From contig NZ_JAVDWM010000001.1 in assembly GCF_031457495.1 (NCBI RefSeq), positions 3,088,001 to 3,152,000 of the forward strand: a DNA stretch of 64,000 nucleotides, given 5' to 3'. This document shows positions 1-11,227 of this stretch, piece after piece; positions within the stretch are counted from its first letter, which is position 1; every line of letters begins with the position of its first letter. Below the pieces are notes generated by a model. It ran no database searches, was not told the origin of the DNA, and saw nothing but the letters and a program-made list of their open reading frames with translations. Origin of the DNA: Sphingopyxis sp. BE259 (GTDB taxonomy: Bacteria; Pseudomonadota; Alphaproteobacteria; Sphingomonadales; Sphingomonadaceae). Both the position numbers and the translations under genes were made by a program.

Positions 1-2
1 AC

Positions 3-434
3 GGCGACGGTTACTGGCGGATCACCGGCCGCGTCGACGACGTCATCAATGTGTCGGGCCACCGCATGGGCACCGCCGAGGTCGAAAGCGCGCTTGTGCT
101 GCACCCGGATGTCGCCGAGGCCGCCGTCGTCGGCTTCCCGCACGACATCAAGGGCCAGGGCATCTACGCCTATGTGACGCTCAACGCCGGGGTCGAAGCA
201 TCGGCGGAAGTCGAAGCGGCACTGAAACAACAGGTCCGCAAGGAAATCGGGCCGATCGCGACCCCCGACCATATCCACCTGACCCCCGGCCTGCCCAAGA
301 CGCGGTCGGGCAAAATCATGCGGAGGATTTTACGCAAGATCGCCGAGAATGACTTCGGGTCACTAGGCGATACCTCGACGCTCGCCGATCCGAGCCTGGT
401 CGACGGGTTGATCGACGGTCGGAAGAGCCGCTGA
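3..434 (+). CDS. acs: Acetyl-CoA synthetase, C-terminal part (left edge cut)
   Basis: Only the last 143 codons are present; the reading frame is open back to base 3, so the gene starts outside the window. It shows the C-terminal AMP-binding-enzyme domain: [13 protein letters not shown] is the conserved hinge and A10 region, and [11 protein letters not shown] near the end holds the catalytic lysine of acyl-adenylate synthetases (Lys609 in Salmonella Acs, the acetylation site). The enzyme makes acetyl-CoA from acetate, ATP and CoA through acetyl-AMP in the cytoplasm. The run [14 protein letters not shown] and the tail [10 protein letters not shown] fit Acs better than other acyl-CoA ligases. 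Propionyl-CoA synthetase is the main alternative. Confidence 0.9.
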   Translation, partial: GDGYWRITGRVDDVINVSGHRMGTAEVESALVLHPDVAEAAVVGFPHDIKGQGIYAYVTLNAGVEASAEVEAALKQQVRKEIGPIATPDHIHLTPGLPKTRSGKIMRRILRKIAENDFGSLGDTSTLADPSLVDGLIDGRKSR

Positions 435-450
435 AAAATGCCGACCTAAT

Positions 451-578
451 CCGTTCGCATCGAGCGAAGTCGAGATGCCCGTCGGTCGTGCGCGCCTTCG
501 GGGTGTCTCGACTTCGACCAGAGGTCGAAGTTTATCCTGAGCGCCTGCCAAGGCAGTCGAAGGGCTCGACACGAACGG
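451..578. repeat. Composite intergenic inverted repeat
   Basis: The stretch opens with CCGTTCGCATCGAGCGAAG and ends with CTCGACACGAACGG, the outer arms of the same family as the elements at 8719 and 20609, but the inside also carries GAGGTCGAAG and CCTGAGCG pieces of the other family found at 39050 and 47929. It looks like one element inserted in or recombined with another, between acs and the convergent Anbu gene. Confidence 0.75.
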
Positions 579-599
579 GAAGGGATCGTTGTTCGCTTC

Positions 600-1331
600 C
601 TAAAAATGAAAGTCGGGCAATTCCGCCAGCGCAATCCCCAGCGCCTCGGCCCAGCCATCGGCGACGCTTTCGAAATAGGGGTCATTGCGTTCAAAGCGTC
701 GTTCGCGCACGGCGACGAAATCGTCGCGCTCGTGGATTTTCAGGTCGATCGGCAAATCGACCCCGGCGTTGGCGCGGATCGTCGAATCGAACGACACGCA
801 GAGCAGCTTGACCGCATCCTCGAACGACATCGCGGGATCATAGGACCGCACGATGATCGGGCGACCATATTTCGTCTCGCCGATCTGAAAAAACGGATTG
901 TCCTCGCCCGCCTCGATGAAATTGCCCTCGGGATAGATCATGAACAGCCGCGGTTCGGCGCCCTTGATCTGGCCACCGATGATCAGCGAGGCGCGAAACG
1001 GCGATGCCGCCGCCGGGCCTTCGGCATTATGGCGCATCACGATCTGGCGCAGCGTTTCGCCGACGATCGTCGCGATCTGGAACATCGACGGCGCTTCCAG
1101 GATCGACGGGTGGCGGTCTTCGGGCGCCTTGGTGCGCTCGTCGAGCAGACTGACCACCGCCTGCGTCGTCGCCAGATTGCCCGCCGACATCAGGGTGATG
1201 ACGCGCTCGCCCGGCACATGCCAGCTCCGCATCTTGCGGACCTGTGCGATGTCGTCGACACCGGCATTGGTGCGGGTGTCCGACATGAACACCAGCCCCT
1301 TGTTCAAACGCATCCCCACGCAATAAGTCAT
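600..1331 (-). CDS. Anbu-type proteasome-like Ntn hydrolase
   Basis: 243 residues starting MTYCVG. After loss of the first Met, Thr2 would be the N-terminal nucleophile; Asp18 in FMSDTRT and Lys33 in QVRKM occupy the places of the proteasome/HslV catalytic Asp17 and Lys33. This pattern and length fit Anbu, the bacterial proteasome beta-subunit homologue. It is the last gene of a four-gene operon with an alpha-E protein, a transglutaminase-like protein and a circularly permuted ATP-grasp enzyme, the classical Anbu neighbourhood. The substrate is unknown; literature on the family proposes a peptide-making or peptide-tagging pathway. A 47-base gap separates it from the transglutaminase gene. HslV is less likely, since no hslU is nearby. 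Confidence 0.88.
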   Translation of the reverse strand: MTYCVGMRLNKGLVFMSDTRTNAGVDDIAQVRKMRSWHVPGERVITLMSAGNLATTQAVVSLLDERTKAPEDRHPSILEAPSMFQIATIVGETLRQIVMRHNAEGPAAASPFRASLIIGGQIKGAEPRLFMIYPEGNFIEAGEDNPFFQIGETKYGRPIIVRSYDPAMSFEDAVKLLCVSFDSTIRANAGVDLPIDLKIHERDDFVAVRERRFERNDPYFESVADGWAEALGIALAELPDFHF

Positions 1332-1378
1332 CGAATCCTATATCCCCGCCCCGGATATTCCCGATTGTCCCGGCCCGC

Positions 1379-2182
1379 TTATTGCTGGACCTGCAATTGA
1401 ACAACCAGATTTTCCTGCGCCGCACCATAACGCATCCCGCGAACCGGCGCGGCATCGCGATAATCGAGCCCGGTGGCGACGCGAATATAACGCTGATCGG
1501 GCGAATGGCCGTTGCTGACGTCGAACCCGATCCAGCCGATATGGTCGAAATGCGCCTCCGCCCAGGCATGGGTTGCGTCCTGCTGGGTGCGGTCGTTCAT
1601 CATCAGATAACCCGACACATAGCGCGCCGGATGCCCCAGATGGCGCATCGCCGCGATGAAGATATGCGCGTGATCCTGACACACCCCGCCTTCGCTGCCG
1701 AGCGCCTGTTCGGCAGTCGTTTCGGCATTGGTGACGCCGATCCGATACGCCAGCCGCTGAATGATCAGCGCCGACAGCGCGTGGGCGCGTTCGATGTCAT
1801 TGGCATGGTCGCGGCCCAGCTGCGCGGTCAGCGCCCGCACTTGCCGACCCACGCGGGTCAACGGAGTCGGGCGCAGAAAGGTCCACAGCGGCATCGCGCC
1901 GCGATGCGCGCCGATCACCCCGTCCCATGTTTCGAGCTCGACCGTGCCGTGGCAACGGATCGTCAGTTCGGTCACCCCACCATCGATGGCAATCAGATCG
2001 ACACCGTTGCCATGATGATCGGTGTAATGCAGCTGCTGGGCGCCGCCCTCGATGTCGATCGCCCAATCGACGATATGCTGTTGCCCCGGCCGGTCCTTGG
2101 GCGTGAGCTTGAGTTGCTGCAGCGCATATTTGACCGGCGCATCATAGTGATAACGGGTGATATGTTCGACGCGAAGTTTCAT
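1379..2182 (-). CDS. Transglutaminase-like cysteine protease/amidase
   Basis: 267 residues. An N-terminal beta domain (residues 1 to about 80) precedes a transglutaminase-like core with a complete triad: Cys168 in GGVCQDHAH, His205 in ATHAWAE and Asp221 in GFDVSNG. The start at 2182 was chosen because MKLRVEHITRYHYD is the standard family N-terminus and overlaps the stop of the upstream alpha-E gene as ATGA. No signal peptide is seen, so it is probably cytoplasmic. In this operon it may hydrolyse or transfer an amide bond of a product made by the ATP-grasp enzyme; that role is inferred from gene neighbourhood only. Confidence 0.88.
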   Translation of the reverse strand: MKLRVEHITRYHYDAPVKYALQQLKLTPKDRPGQQHIVDWAIDIEGGAQQLHYTDHHGNGVDLIAIDGGVTELTIRCHGTVELETWDGVIGAHRGAMPLWTFLRPTPLTRVGRQVRALTAQLGRDHANDIERAHALSALIIQRLAYRIGVTNAETTAEQALGSEGGVCQDHAHIFIAAMRHLGHPARYVSGYLMMNDRTQQDATHAWAEAHFDHIGWIGFDVSNGHSPDQRYIRVATGLDYRDAAPVRGMRYGAAQENLVVQLQVQQ

Positions 2183-3120
2183 TCGACAAACCGATAGTCG
2201 CGCTCGACCTGCCGCGCGAGCGCGGCGGTGTCGCGGAGGAAACCCGTGACAAACTGATGCAGACCGCCGTCGAAGATCGACTGGATCGGGGCATCGAGCT
2301 TGTCGTGGACCAGCGTATGCGCCATCTGCCACGCGTCGGTCTCGTCGCCATAATGGCGCTGTAGCTGGGCCAGGTGATTTTCCATCCGTTCGCTGCAAAA
2401 GGCCAGGCTGCGCGGCATCTGGCGATAGAGGATCAGGAACTCGGCGATCTTCAGCGCGCTGATTTCTGCCCCGTACAGCCAGCGATAGGCGCGGTGCGCC
2501 GACACCGATCGCAGGATCGTTTCCCACTGCACATTGTCGATCGAGGTGCCGATATGCGCAACCGACGGAAGCAGCAGATAATATTTGACGTCGAGGATGC
2601 GCGCGGTGTTGTCGGCGCGCTCCAGAAAGGTGCCGAGCTGCGCGAAATGATAGCCGTCGTTGCGGAGCATCGTGCCGTTGAGCGCCCCGCGCACCTGCGC
2701 GCTTTGCTGGCGGATCGTTGTCAGCACGTCGGGCAGATCGTCCTCGCGCACCTGGCGTTTGAGCAGCGCGGTCAGCGTCATCCAGCTGGTGTTCACGGCC
2801 TCCCAGGTCTCGCGGGTCAGCGCGGTGCGCGCGGTGCGCGCATTGTCGCGCGCCTGCCGGATTACCGACAAGATGCTCGACGGATTGGCGGGATCGCGGA
2901 GCAGAAAATCGATCACCCGCGCCGAGCTGTAATCGCCATGCGCGACCTTGAACGCCGGATTGACCCCCGCGGTCACCAGCACCGATTTCCATTCGGCGGC
3001 GGCGGTCTGTGACCGGGTCAGCGCAATGCGGAACCCGGCGTCGATCAGGCGCGCGTTATTCTCGCTGCGCTCAAGGTAGCGCGCCATCCAGAAGAGGCTG
3101 CCTGCGGTCTTGCCCAGCAT
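2179..3120 (-). CDS. Alpha-E domain protein
   Basis: 313 residues, almost wholly helical by composition, starting MLGKTAGSLFWMARYLERSE, the hallmark start of the alpha-E (DUF403) family, which is nearly always encoded beside circularly permuted ATP-grasp genes. A start six codons upstream (3138) is possible, but the ATG at 3120 matches the family and overlaps the ATP-grasp stop by one base (TGATG). Overlaps on both sides show tight translational coupling. The family has no settled biochemistry; it is thought to work with the ATP-grasp partner. Confidence 0.88.
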   Translation of the reverse strand: MLGKTAGSLFWMARYLERSENNARLIDAGFRIALTRSQTAAAEWKSVLVTAGVNPAFKVAHGDYSSARVIDFLLRDPANPSSILSVIRQARDNARTARTALTRETWEAVNTSWMTLTALLKRQVREDDLPDVLTTIRQQSAQVRGALNGTMLRNDGYHFAQLGTFLERADNTARILDVKYYLLLPSVAHIGTSIDNVQWETILRSVSAHRAYRWLYGAEISALKIAEFLILYRQMPRSLAFCSERMENHLAQLQRHYGDETDAWQMAHTLVHDKLDAPIQSIFDGGLHQFVTGFLRDTAALARQVERDYRFVE

Positions 3121-4583
3121 CAGTCTTCCAACACCCACGTATCCTTCGTCCCGCCGCCCTGACTCGAATTCACCACCAGCGAACCCTTGGTCATCGCGAC
3201 GCGGGTCAGCCCGCCGGGGGTGATCGTGATCCCCTGCGGCGACATCAGCACGAACGGGCGCAGGTCGACATGGCGCGGCGCCAGCCCCTTTTTGGTGAAG
3301 ATCGGTACGGTCGACAGCGACAGCGTCGGCTGGGCGATATAGTTGCTGGGGTTGGCTTCCAGCTTGGCCCGGAATGCCGCCAGCTCCTTCTTGCTCGCCG
3401 CGGGGCCGACGAGCATCCCATATCCGCCCGATCCGTGGACTTCCTTGACCACCAGTTCGGGCAAGCGGTCGAGCACTTCGCGCAGATGCTCCGGGTCCGA
3501 GCAGCGCCAGGTCGGGACGTTAGGCAGCAACGCCTTCTCGCCGGTATAAAATTCGATGATGTCGGGCATGTAGCTATACAGCGCCTTGTCATCGGCAATA
3601 CCGGTGCCGGGCGCATTGGCGATGGTGATGCCGCCGGCGCGATAGACGTCCCAGATCCCCGGCACCCCGAGCATCGAGTCGGGACGAAAGTTCAGCGGAT
3701 CGAGGAAATCGTCATCGACGCGGCGATAGAGGACGTCGATCGCCTTATATCCCTGCGTCGTGCGCATCGCGACGCGGCCATCGACGACGCGCAGGTCGTG
3801 CCCCTCGACCAGCTCGGCGCCCATATGGTCGGCGAGGTAGCTATGCTCGTAATAGGCGCTGTTGTGGATGCCCGGGGTCAGCACCGCGACGGTCGGCGTC
3901 CCGCCGCACGCCGGCGGCGCGCAGGCGGCAAGCGATTTCAGCAGGTTGATCGGATAATCGCTGACCTCGCGTACCGGCACCTTCGCGAACAGTTCCGGAA
4001 ACATCTGGAGCATCGTTTCGCGATTTTCGAGCATGTAGGACACGCCCGACGGGGTGCGCGCATTATCCTCGAGCACGTAAAATTCGTTGGCGCCGGTGCG
4101 CACGATGTCGGTGCCGCTGATATGCGTATAGATGCCACCGGGCGGATCGAGGCCCATCATCATCGGCAGAAATGCGACATTGCCGGCAATCAGCGACGTC
4201 GGCACTCGCCCCGCGCGCAAAATCTCCTGCCGGTGATAAATGTCGTAGAGAAAGGCGTTGAGCGCGCGGACGCGCTGTTCGATACCGCGCGACAGGCGGC
4301 GCCATTCGCTGGCCGAGATGATGCGCGGCACAACGTCGAACGGGATCAGCCGCTCGTCACCGTCGACGGCGCCATAGACGTTGAAGGTGATCCCGGTGGT
4401 GCGGAACAGCGCTTCGGCCTGCACCGCCTTGTGCTGGATGCGCGCGACATCCTCGGCCTCGAACCACCCGCAATATTCGCGATAGGGCGACCGGGTTTCG
4501 CCCTCATGGCTGTTCATTTCATCAAAAAAGGAAATGCGTCTGCCCTTTCCACGCAACATGCCGCCCGTTACCGCGCCCGACAT
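3120..4583 (-). CDS. Circularly permuted ATP-grasp protein
   Basis: 487 residues of the CP_ATPgrasp_2 (DUF404/DUF407) type. Recognisable stretches are VYGAVDGDERLIPFDVVPR, TYISGTD-like and EDNARTPSGVSYMLENR around the first third, VAVLTPGIHNSAYYEHSYLA in the middle, and VVKEVHGSGGYGMLVGP, the ATP-binding loop, in the last third. Enzymes of this fold join a carboxylate to an amine using ATP. First gene of the Anbu operon, so its promoter should lie at about 4584-4703. The exact start is uncertain: Met9 and Met23 are alternatives, and homology is clear only from about residue 30. Substrate unknown. Confidence 0.87.
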   Translation of the reverse strand: MSGAVTGGMLRGKGRRISFFDEMNSHEGETRSPYREYCGWFEAEDVARIQHKAVQAEALFRTTGITFNVYGAVDGDERLIPFDVVPRIISASEWRRLSRGIEQRVRALNAFLYDIYHRQEILRAGRVPTSLIAGNVAFLPMMMGLDPPGGIYTHISGTDIVRTGANEFYVLEDNARTPSGVSYMLENRETMLQMFPELFAKVPVREVSDYPINLLKSLAACAPPACGGTPTVAVLTPGIHNSAYYEHSYLADHMGAELVEGHDLRVVDGRVAMRTTQGYKAIDVLYRRVDDDFLDPLNFRPDSMLGVPGIWDVYRAGGITIANAPGTGIADDKALYSYMPDIIEFYTGEKALLPNVPTWRCSDPEHLREVLDRLPELVVKEVHGSGGYGMLVGPAASKKELAAFRAKLEANPSNYIAQPTLSLSTVPIFTKKGLAPRHVDLRPFVLMSPQGITITPGGLTRVAMTKGSLVVNSSQGGGTKDTWVLED

Positions 4584-4703
4584 TTTTGGTCGGCGCGGTG
4601 CATCCTGTTCCAGCTGCTGCGTCGCCCACCGGCTACGCGGCCATTGGGCTTATCCGCCGGATGCTAGCACCGCCGCGCCGGAAGGCAAGAGCGCAAGAAA
4701 GCC

Positions 4704-5438
4704 TTAGAAACCAAACAGCAGCCGGACCGCGACAAAGCCGACGAGCAGCGCGGAGAGCCGCCGGATGAGCGTCGCCGGGCCGCTCTTGACCGCCAGCTGC
4801 GTCCCGATCGCACCGCCGATCAACACCGCGATCAGCAGCGGCCAATGGCTCGCGACCGCGTGGAGCATCGCGTCGCCCTTGCCTTTGATCAGCTGGCCGG
4901 TCAGCCCGAACAGGCTGTTGATCAGGATGAACAGGCTGGCGGTCGCCGCCACCGACCGTTCCTCGGCCCAGCGGATCAGGTGCAGGATCGGCGCGAGGAA
5001 GATGCCCCCGCCAATGCCGACGACCCCGGCCAGATAGCCGAGCGCCGCGGCGATCGGCAGAAGCAGCGTGGCGGGCAACCGGACTGGTCTGGTCGTCTGC
5101 GGCTGGATCAACAGCGCCAGCGCCGAGGCGAGCAGCGATCCACCGAGCAAGGTGACGAGCACCCCCTGCTTGACCGGGGTCAGCCCGCCCAGAAAGGCCA
5201 GCGGTGCGGCGACCGCGACCAGCGGCAGCGCCTTCGCCCAGGGCAGCACCCCGGCCCGCGCAAAGCGGATCGTCCCGCCGCTGACGACGATGACGTTGCA
5301 CGCCAAGCTGATCGCCGGGACCAGCCCGACAGCGACGCCGCCGAGCAGCAACAGCGCGGTATAGGTCGACCCGCCACCGAACCCGACCGCGGCATAGAGT
5401 AGCGCGGTCAGGCCAAAGAGCGCGGCGAGTCCGGCCAT
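4704..5438 (-). CDS. TSUP family permease (TauE/SafE type)
   Basis: 244 residues with about eight hydrophobic segments; the N-terminus AAVGFGGGSTYTALLLL and the internal repeat AGVVGIGGGIFLAPIL are the paired glycine-rich motifs of the TSUP (sulfite/sulfonate exporter) family. It sits in the inner membrane and probably moves a sulfur-containing or organic anion; the substrate cannot be read from sequence. It starts 15 bases downstream of the secA stop on the same strand, so read-through from secA is likely. Confidence 0.85.
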   Translation of the reverse strand: MAGLAALFGLTALLYAAVGFGGGSTYTALLLLGGVAVGLVPAISLACNVIVVSGGTIRFARAGVLPWAKALPLVAVAAPLAFLGGLTPVKQGVLVTLLGGSLLASALALLIQPQTTRPVRLPATLLLPIAAALGYLAGVVGIGGGIFLAPILHLIRWAEERSVAATASLFILINSLFGLTGQLIKGKGDAMLHAVASHWPLLIAVLIGGAIGTQLAVKSGPATLIRRLSALLVGFVAVRLLFGF

Positions 5439-5453
5439 CGCGTCTGCGCCGTA

Positions 5454-8189
<2,736 letters not shown>

Positions 8190-8298
8190 ACGAGATTCCT
8201 TGGAATATTAAGTGGAAAGGCGGCGTGCGGGCCGCGAAAATATATGAAAAGCCCCAAGGCGGAGCGGCGCCTGAAAAACAGGACGCTAAATCGCCGCT

Positions 8299-8571
8299 CT
8301 ATTCGAGCGCGCGGTCGCTGCCGGTGAGCAGGCCGGGCAGATGCGGCGGCGGCGCTTTGCGCGGTTTGCGGCCCGTGTCGCCGCCGGTGGTGCGCCGGGT
8401 CGGCGTCGTCGCAGTCGGGCGGCGTTCGCTATCGCTGACTTCGGCCTGCCCCGCGGTTTCGGCGAGCAGGACAAGCGCGCCCATCGCCGCCGGTGTGGCA
8501 GGCGCGGCAACGGCCCGGTCGGCGGTCGCCAGGCCGGTCAACAATGCCAAAAGGGTCAGCAATAACCGCAA
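8299..8571 (-). CDS. Small exported protein of unknown function
   Basis: 90 residues with a strong N-terminal signal peptide (MRLLLTLLALLTGLATA, cleavage probably after AVAA) followed by a proline, threonine and arginine-rich, probably disordered tail. The start is a TTG; it is supported by AGGGG seven bases upstream and by the signal peptide that begins at once. No family recognised. It lies 109 bases upstream of secA in the same direction, a place where alphaproteobacteria can carry a small exported regulator; whether it has a SecM-like role is speculation and no clear arrest motif is visible. Confidence 0.6.
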   Translation of the reverse strand: MRLLLTLLALLTGLATADRAVAAPATPAAMGALVLLAETAGQAEVSDSERRPTATTPTRRTTGGDTGRKPRKAPPPHLPGLLTGSDRALE

Positions 8572-8718
8572 GAATCGCCCCTGTTACGCTTCGGAACGAC
8601 GAATATTGCGCCCCGTTCCCTGAACATAGGGTGAAAGCGGGGCTGCGTCTAGAGGGTGGGAGGCGTCAAGCGGAACGATCAGATCGTCGCGCCGAGGCAT
8701 TTCCGGACCGCCTTCTAT

Positions 8719-8802
8719 TCCCGTTTGTGTCGAGCGAAGTCGAGACACCCTTCGGCAGCGCAGAACTTCGGGGTGTCTCGACTTCGCTCGACACAAACGG
8801 GA
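8719..8802. repeat. Perfect 32-bp-arm intergenic inverted repeat
   Basis: Arms at 8719-8750 and 8771-8802 (core TCGAGCGAAGTCGAGACACCC and its complement) match perfectly over 32 bases around a 20-base loop. It lies between two genes on the minus strand. Sister copies are at 451 and 20609. Confidence 0.9.
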
Positions 8803-8832
8803 TTTATAGGACGGCTTGTCCGAAATCCGTCG

Positions 8833-9357
8833 CTAACCGCCATCTCCCAACGCCGGATTCAACCCTTTCACCTCAATCAGAAAACTCTTCGGCTTCTTGA
8901 ACAATTTGCTCTTGCGATTGACCGTCAGCCCGACAATCTCGGCCAGCTCCATCACAAAATGCACGCAATTGCGTTTGTTCAAACTGTAACTCGGCTGCTC
9001 GCGGTCGCGCCATTCGGCGACCTTCGCCATGACCAGGGCATAGGTCGCATCGTTGATTATGACGTCGAACTGGCGGTCGCTTTTGGCGATATAGTCGGGC
9101 TCGGACGATTCCACCTTGCCCTTCACCGACCCGAACAGGATCGCGGGACTGACTGCCGTCGCGGTAAAGCCGTAATTGGCGTCGACCGCCTCGCCAGTCG
9201 CATCGACCTTGCCCTTCATCACGATGAAAGCGTGCGGAAAGCGGTCGCCGAAATCATGGCTGTAGAAGCTCACCACCACCTCGGCGCGCGCCGGAGCGGT
9301 GAGGCCCGCGCACAGCATCAGCAGCGACAGGAGGATCAGGCGGAGGCCGCGGGTCAT
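8833..9357 (-). CDS. Exported protein, possibly NlpC/P60-LRAT-like
   Basis: 174 residues from the Met at 9357, which begins a clean signal peptide (MTRGLRLILLSLLMLCAG, cleavage near APARA-E); a start 15 codons upstream would bury it. The mature part shows SHDFGDRFPHAFIVMKG early and SLNKRNCVHFVMELAEIVG late. A His near the start and a Cys in an NCxxF context are what permuted papain-like (NlpC/P60, LRAT) enzymes show, but I cannot identify the family for certain. Probably periplasmic. It faces the SDR gene at 9468 across a 110-base divergent spacer. Confidence 0.7.
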   Translation of the reverse strand: MTRGLRLILLSLLMLCAGLTAPARAEVVVSFYSHDFGDRFPHAFIVMKGKVDATGEAVDANYGFTATAVSPAILFGSVKGKVESSEPDYIAKSDRQFDVIINDATYALVMAKVAEWRDREQPSYSLNKRNCVHFVMELAEIVGLTVNRKSKLFKKPKSFLIEVKGLNPALGDGG

Positions 9358-9467
9358 CGCCGCTCTCTTAGCCAGCGACCCGCCGTCTTGCCAAGCCGTC
9401 ATTGCCGCTTGACCGACACGTCAACTTGGCATCTGGTCGCACTGACAAGAATGTCAGGAGGGAGCCT

Positions 9468-10271
9468 ATGGCACGCAAAGCGATCTTCATCACCGGCGGT
9501 GGATCGGGCATCGGCCGCGCCGTCGCGCGCCATTTTGCCGGCCAAGGCTGGTTCGTCGGGATCGCCGACGTCAACCGCGCCGGGATCGACGAAACCGCGA
9601 CGCTGCTGCCCGATGGCGCGTCGTCGCGGCACGTCATGGACGTGCGCGACCGCGACCAGTGGGCCGCCGCGCTCGATGCCTTTGCCAAGGACAGCGGCGG
9701 TCGGCTCGACGTGCTGTTCAACAACGCCGGGATCGGCACCGGCGGCCAGTTTGCCGACATGTCGCCGGCGGAGGCCGACCGCCTGATCGCGATCAATTTC
9801 GGCGGTGTCGTCAACGGCATCTACGCCGCGCTGCCGATGCTGCGCGCGACGCCGGGATCGACGATCCTCAACACCGGATCGGCGTCGGGATTCTATGGCG
9901 TCGCGGGGCTGGCGATCTATTCGGCGACGAAGTTCGCGGTGCGCGGATTGACCGAGGCGCTCGAAATCGAGTTCGCCAAACACGGCATCAAGGTCCGCTC
10001 GCTGATGCCGGGCTTCATCGACACGCCGCTGCTCGACCAGGTCAGCGCCGACAGCAACGAACCGGCGCGCGACCGCCTGTCGCAAAGCGGGTTCGAGATC
10101 GTCCCGGTCGAACGCGTCGCCGAGGCGGCGTGGGACGCAGTGCACGGCGACAAGGTTCATGTCACGGTCGGCAAAATGGCGAAACGGCTGGCGCGCCTGG
10201 CGCGCTGGTTCCCCGGGCTGATCATGCGCCAGTCGAAGAAGATCGACGGGCTGGACGCGGCGGGGCATTAG
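9468..10271 (+). CDS. Short-chain dehydrogenase/reductase
   Basis: 267 residues. The Rossmann motif ITGGGSGIGRA is at residues 8-18, NNAG near 86, and the catalytic Ser and YxxxK are in NTGSASGFYGVAGLAIYSATK near residue 145. NAD(P)-dependent alcohol/ketone oxidoreductase of unknown substrate. The start at 9468 is set by a strong ribosome site, AGGAGGGAG at 9456-9464, and by the Rossmann motif position. The C-terminal tail after residue 220 (KMAKRLARLARWFPGLIMRQSKK) is basic and amphipathic, suggesting membrane contact. Confidence 0.9.
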   Translation: MARKAIFITGGGSGIGRAVARHFAGQGWFVGIADVNRAGIDETATLLPDGASSRHVMDVRDRDQWAAALDAFAKDSGGRLDVLFNNAGIGTGGQFADMSPAEADRLIAINFGGVVNGIYAALPMLRATPGSTILNTGSASGFYGVAGLAIYSATKFAVRGLTEALEIEFAKHGIKVRSLMPGFIDTPLLDQVSADSNEPARDRLSQSGFEIVPVERVAEAAWDAVHGDKVHVTVGKMAKRLARLARWFPGLIMRQSKKIDGLDAAGH

Positions 10272-10325
10272 GTGCCGCGGCCTCGAAGGTCAGCTTTGGG
10301 GTGGGGAGCGGACATACCCCACCCT

Positions 10326-10416
10326 CGTCACCCCGGACTTGATCCGGGGTCCATGAGGCCATGCGCCGCCCGCTGCTGAGAGGGCGCATGGATCCCGGAT
10401 CAAGTCCGGGATGACG
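10326..10416. repeat. Intergenic inverted repeat, GGATCAAGTCCGGGATGACG family
   Basis: Starts CGTCACCCCGGACTTGATCC and ends with GGATCAAGTCCGGGATGACG; the inside has a second hairpin around ATGCGCCGCC...GGGCGCAT. It lies between two convergent genes. Other copies: 25085, 27521, 53221. Confidence 0.9.
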
Positions 10417-10470
10417 AAAGTTTATGTCCGCTACCGGCCGCTTCCCGCCATTCCGACGTCAGGCGAAAAA

Positions 10471-11184
10471 CTATTTCTTCGCCGCCCCGCATTGCACCGA
10501 CCCATTGCCGATGTTGCGCACTGTGCATACCGGCTTCCCCAGCACGACGGTCTTGCCAACCCCGCGCGCGGTCACCGCAGCCGTCTTGACCGCGCGCATC
10601 CGCTGGTCGCCCGCGCCTTCGCCATCAAAGGTCAGCATATCGACCGCCAATGCCCCCGCGTCGAACAGCCCGGCGCCCGACACGGTCATCTGCGCCTGTT
10701 TCGCGGTGCCGCCCAGCGTCATCGTGCCGTTGCCGATCATCACGACCGACAATCGGTCGGTCGCGATCGCGCCGACCGACAGCGTACCGGGGCCGCGCAG
10801 GCCGACCGTCACGCGATTGCCCTTCAACCGGTCGATCCGCAGCGATCCCGCGCCGCCCATCGTCGCCGAGCGCAAATTCGCGGCGTTTATGCGGATCGTC
10901 ACGGCACCGCGCGGCGCCTTGCGATCTGCGTCGCCAGCGAACTGGCGCTGGCCGATTACCAGACGCCCGTCGCGCGCTTCGACGGTCAGCCGGTCGAGCG
11001 CGTCCTGCGGCCCGGTCGCAACCGCCCCAACCGGCGCGCGCGTCGTCACCTCGATCACATAATCGGCATTGACCTCGATCGCCTCGAAGCTGGTCAGGCC
11101 AAAACGCTTCTCGGCCGCCGATGCGGGAGGAGCGGCAAGCAGGGCGACGGCCGCCAACGCGGCGCTGCGAATAGCAAAAGTCAT
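10471..11184 (-). CDS. GIN-domain (DUF2807) exported protein
   Basis: 237 residues with a signal peptide (cleavage near ASA-AEKRF) followed by FEAIEVNADYVIEV and repeated short beta stretches such as ATMGGAGSLRIDRL and VVMIGNGTMTLGG, the right-handed beta-helix repeats of the head-GIN domain. Two Cys near the end (PVCTVRN, VQCGAAKK) may form a disulfide. Probably periplasmic or envelope-associated; function not established for the family. It lies 43 bases downstream of a second GIN gene and is probably co-transcribed with it. Confidence 0.82.
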   Translation of the reverse strand: MTFAIRSAALAAVALLAAPPASAAEKRFGLTSFEAIEVNADYVIEVTTRAPVGAVATGPQDALDRLTVEARDGRLVIGQRQFAGDADRKAPRGAVTIRINAANLRSATMGGAGSLRIDRLKGNRVTVGLRGPGTLSVGAIATDRLSVVMIGNGTMTLGGTAKQAQMTVSGAGLFDAGALAVDMLTFDGEGAGDQRMRAVKTAAVTARGVGKTVVLGKPVCTVRNIGNGSVQCGAAKK

Positions 11185-11227
11185 GGTGCCGCCTTACCGC
11201 GTCGCGGCAGGCGGCACCAGCCCCTTG

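Noticed and set aside
3009..4667. A 552-codon plus-strand open frame over the ATP-grasp gene
   Set aside because: Arg/His-rich composition typical of antisense shadow; the minus-strand ATP-grasp protein explains the region.
8719..8802. Inverted repeat considered as a CRISPR or IS end
   Set aside because: Only one pair of arms per site, no regularly spaced direct repeats, no transposase and no target duplication seen.
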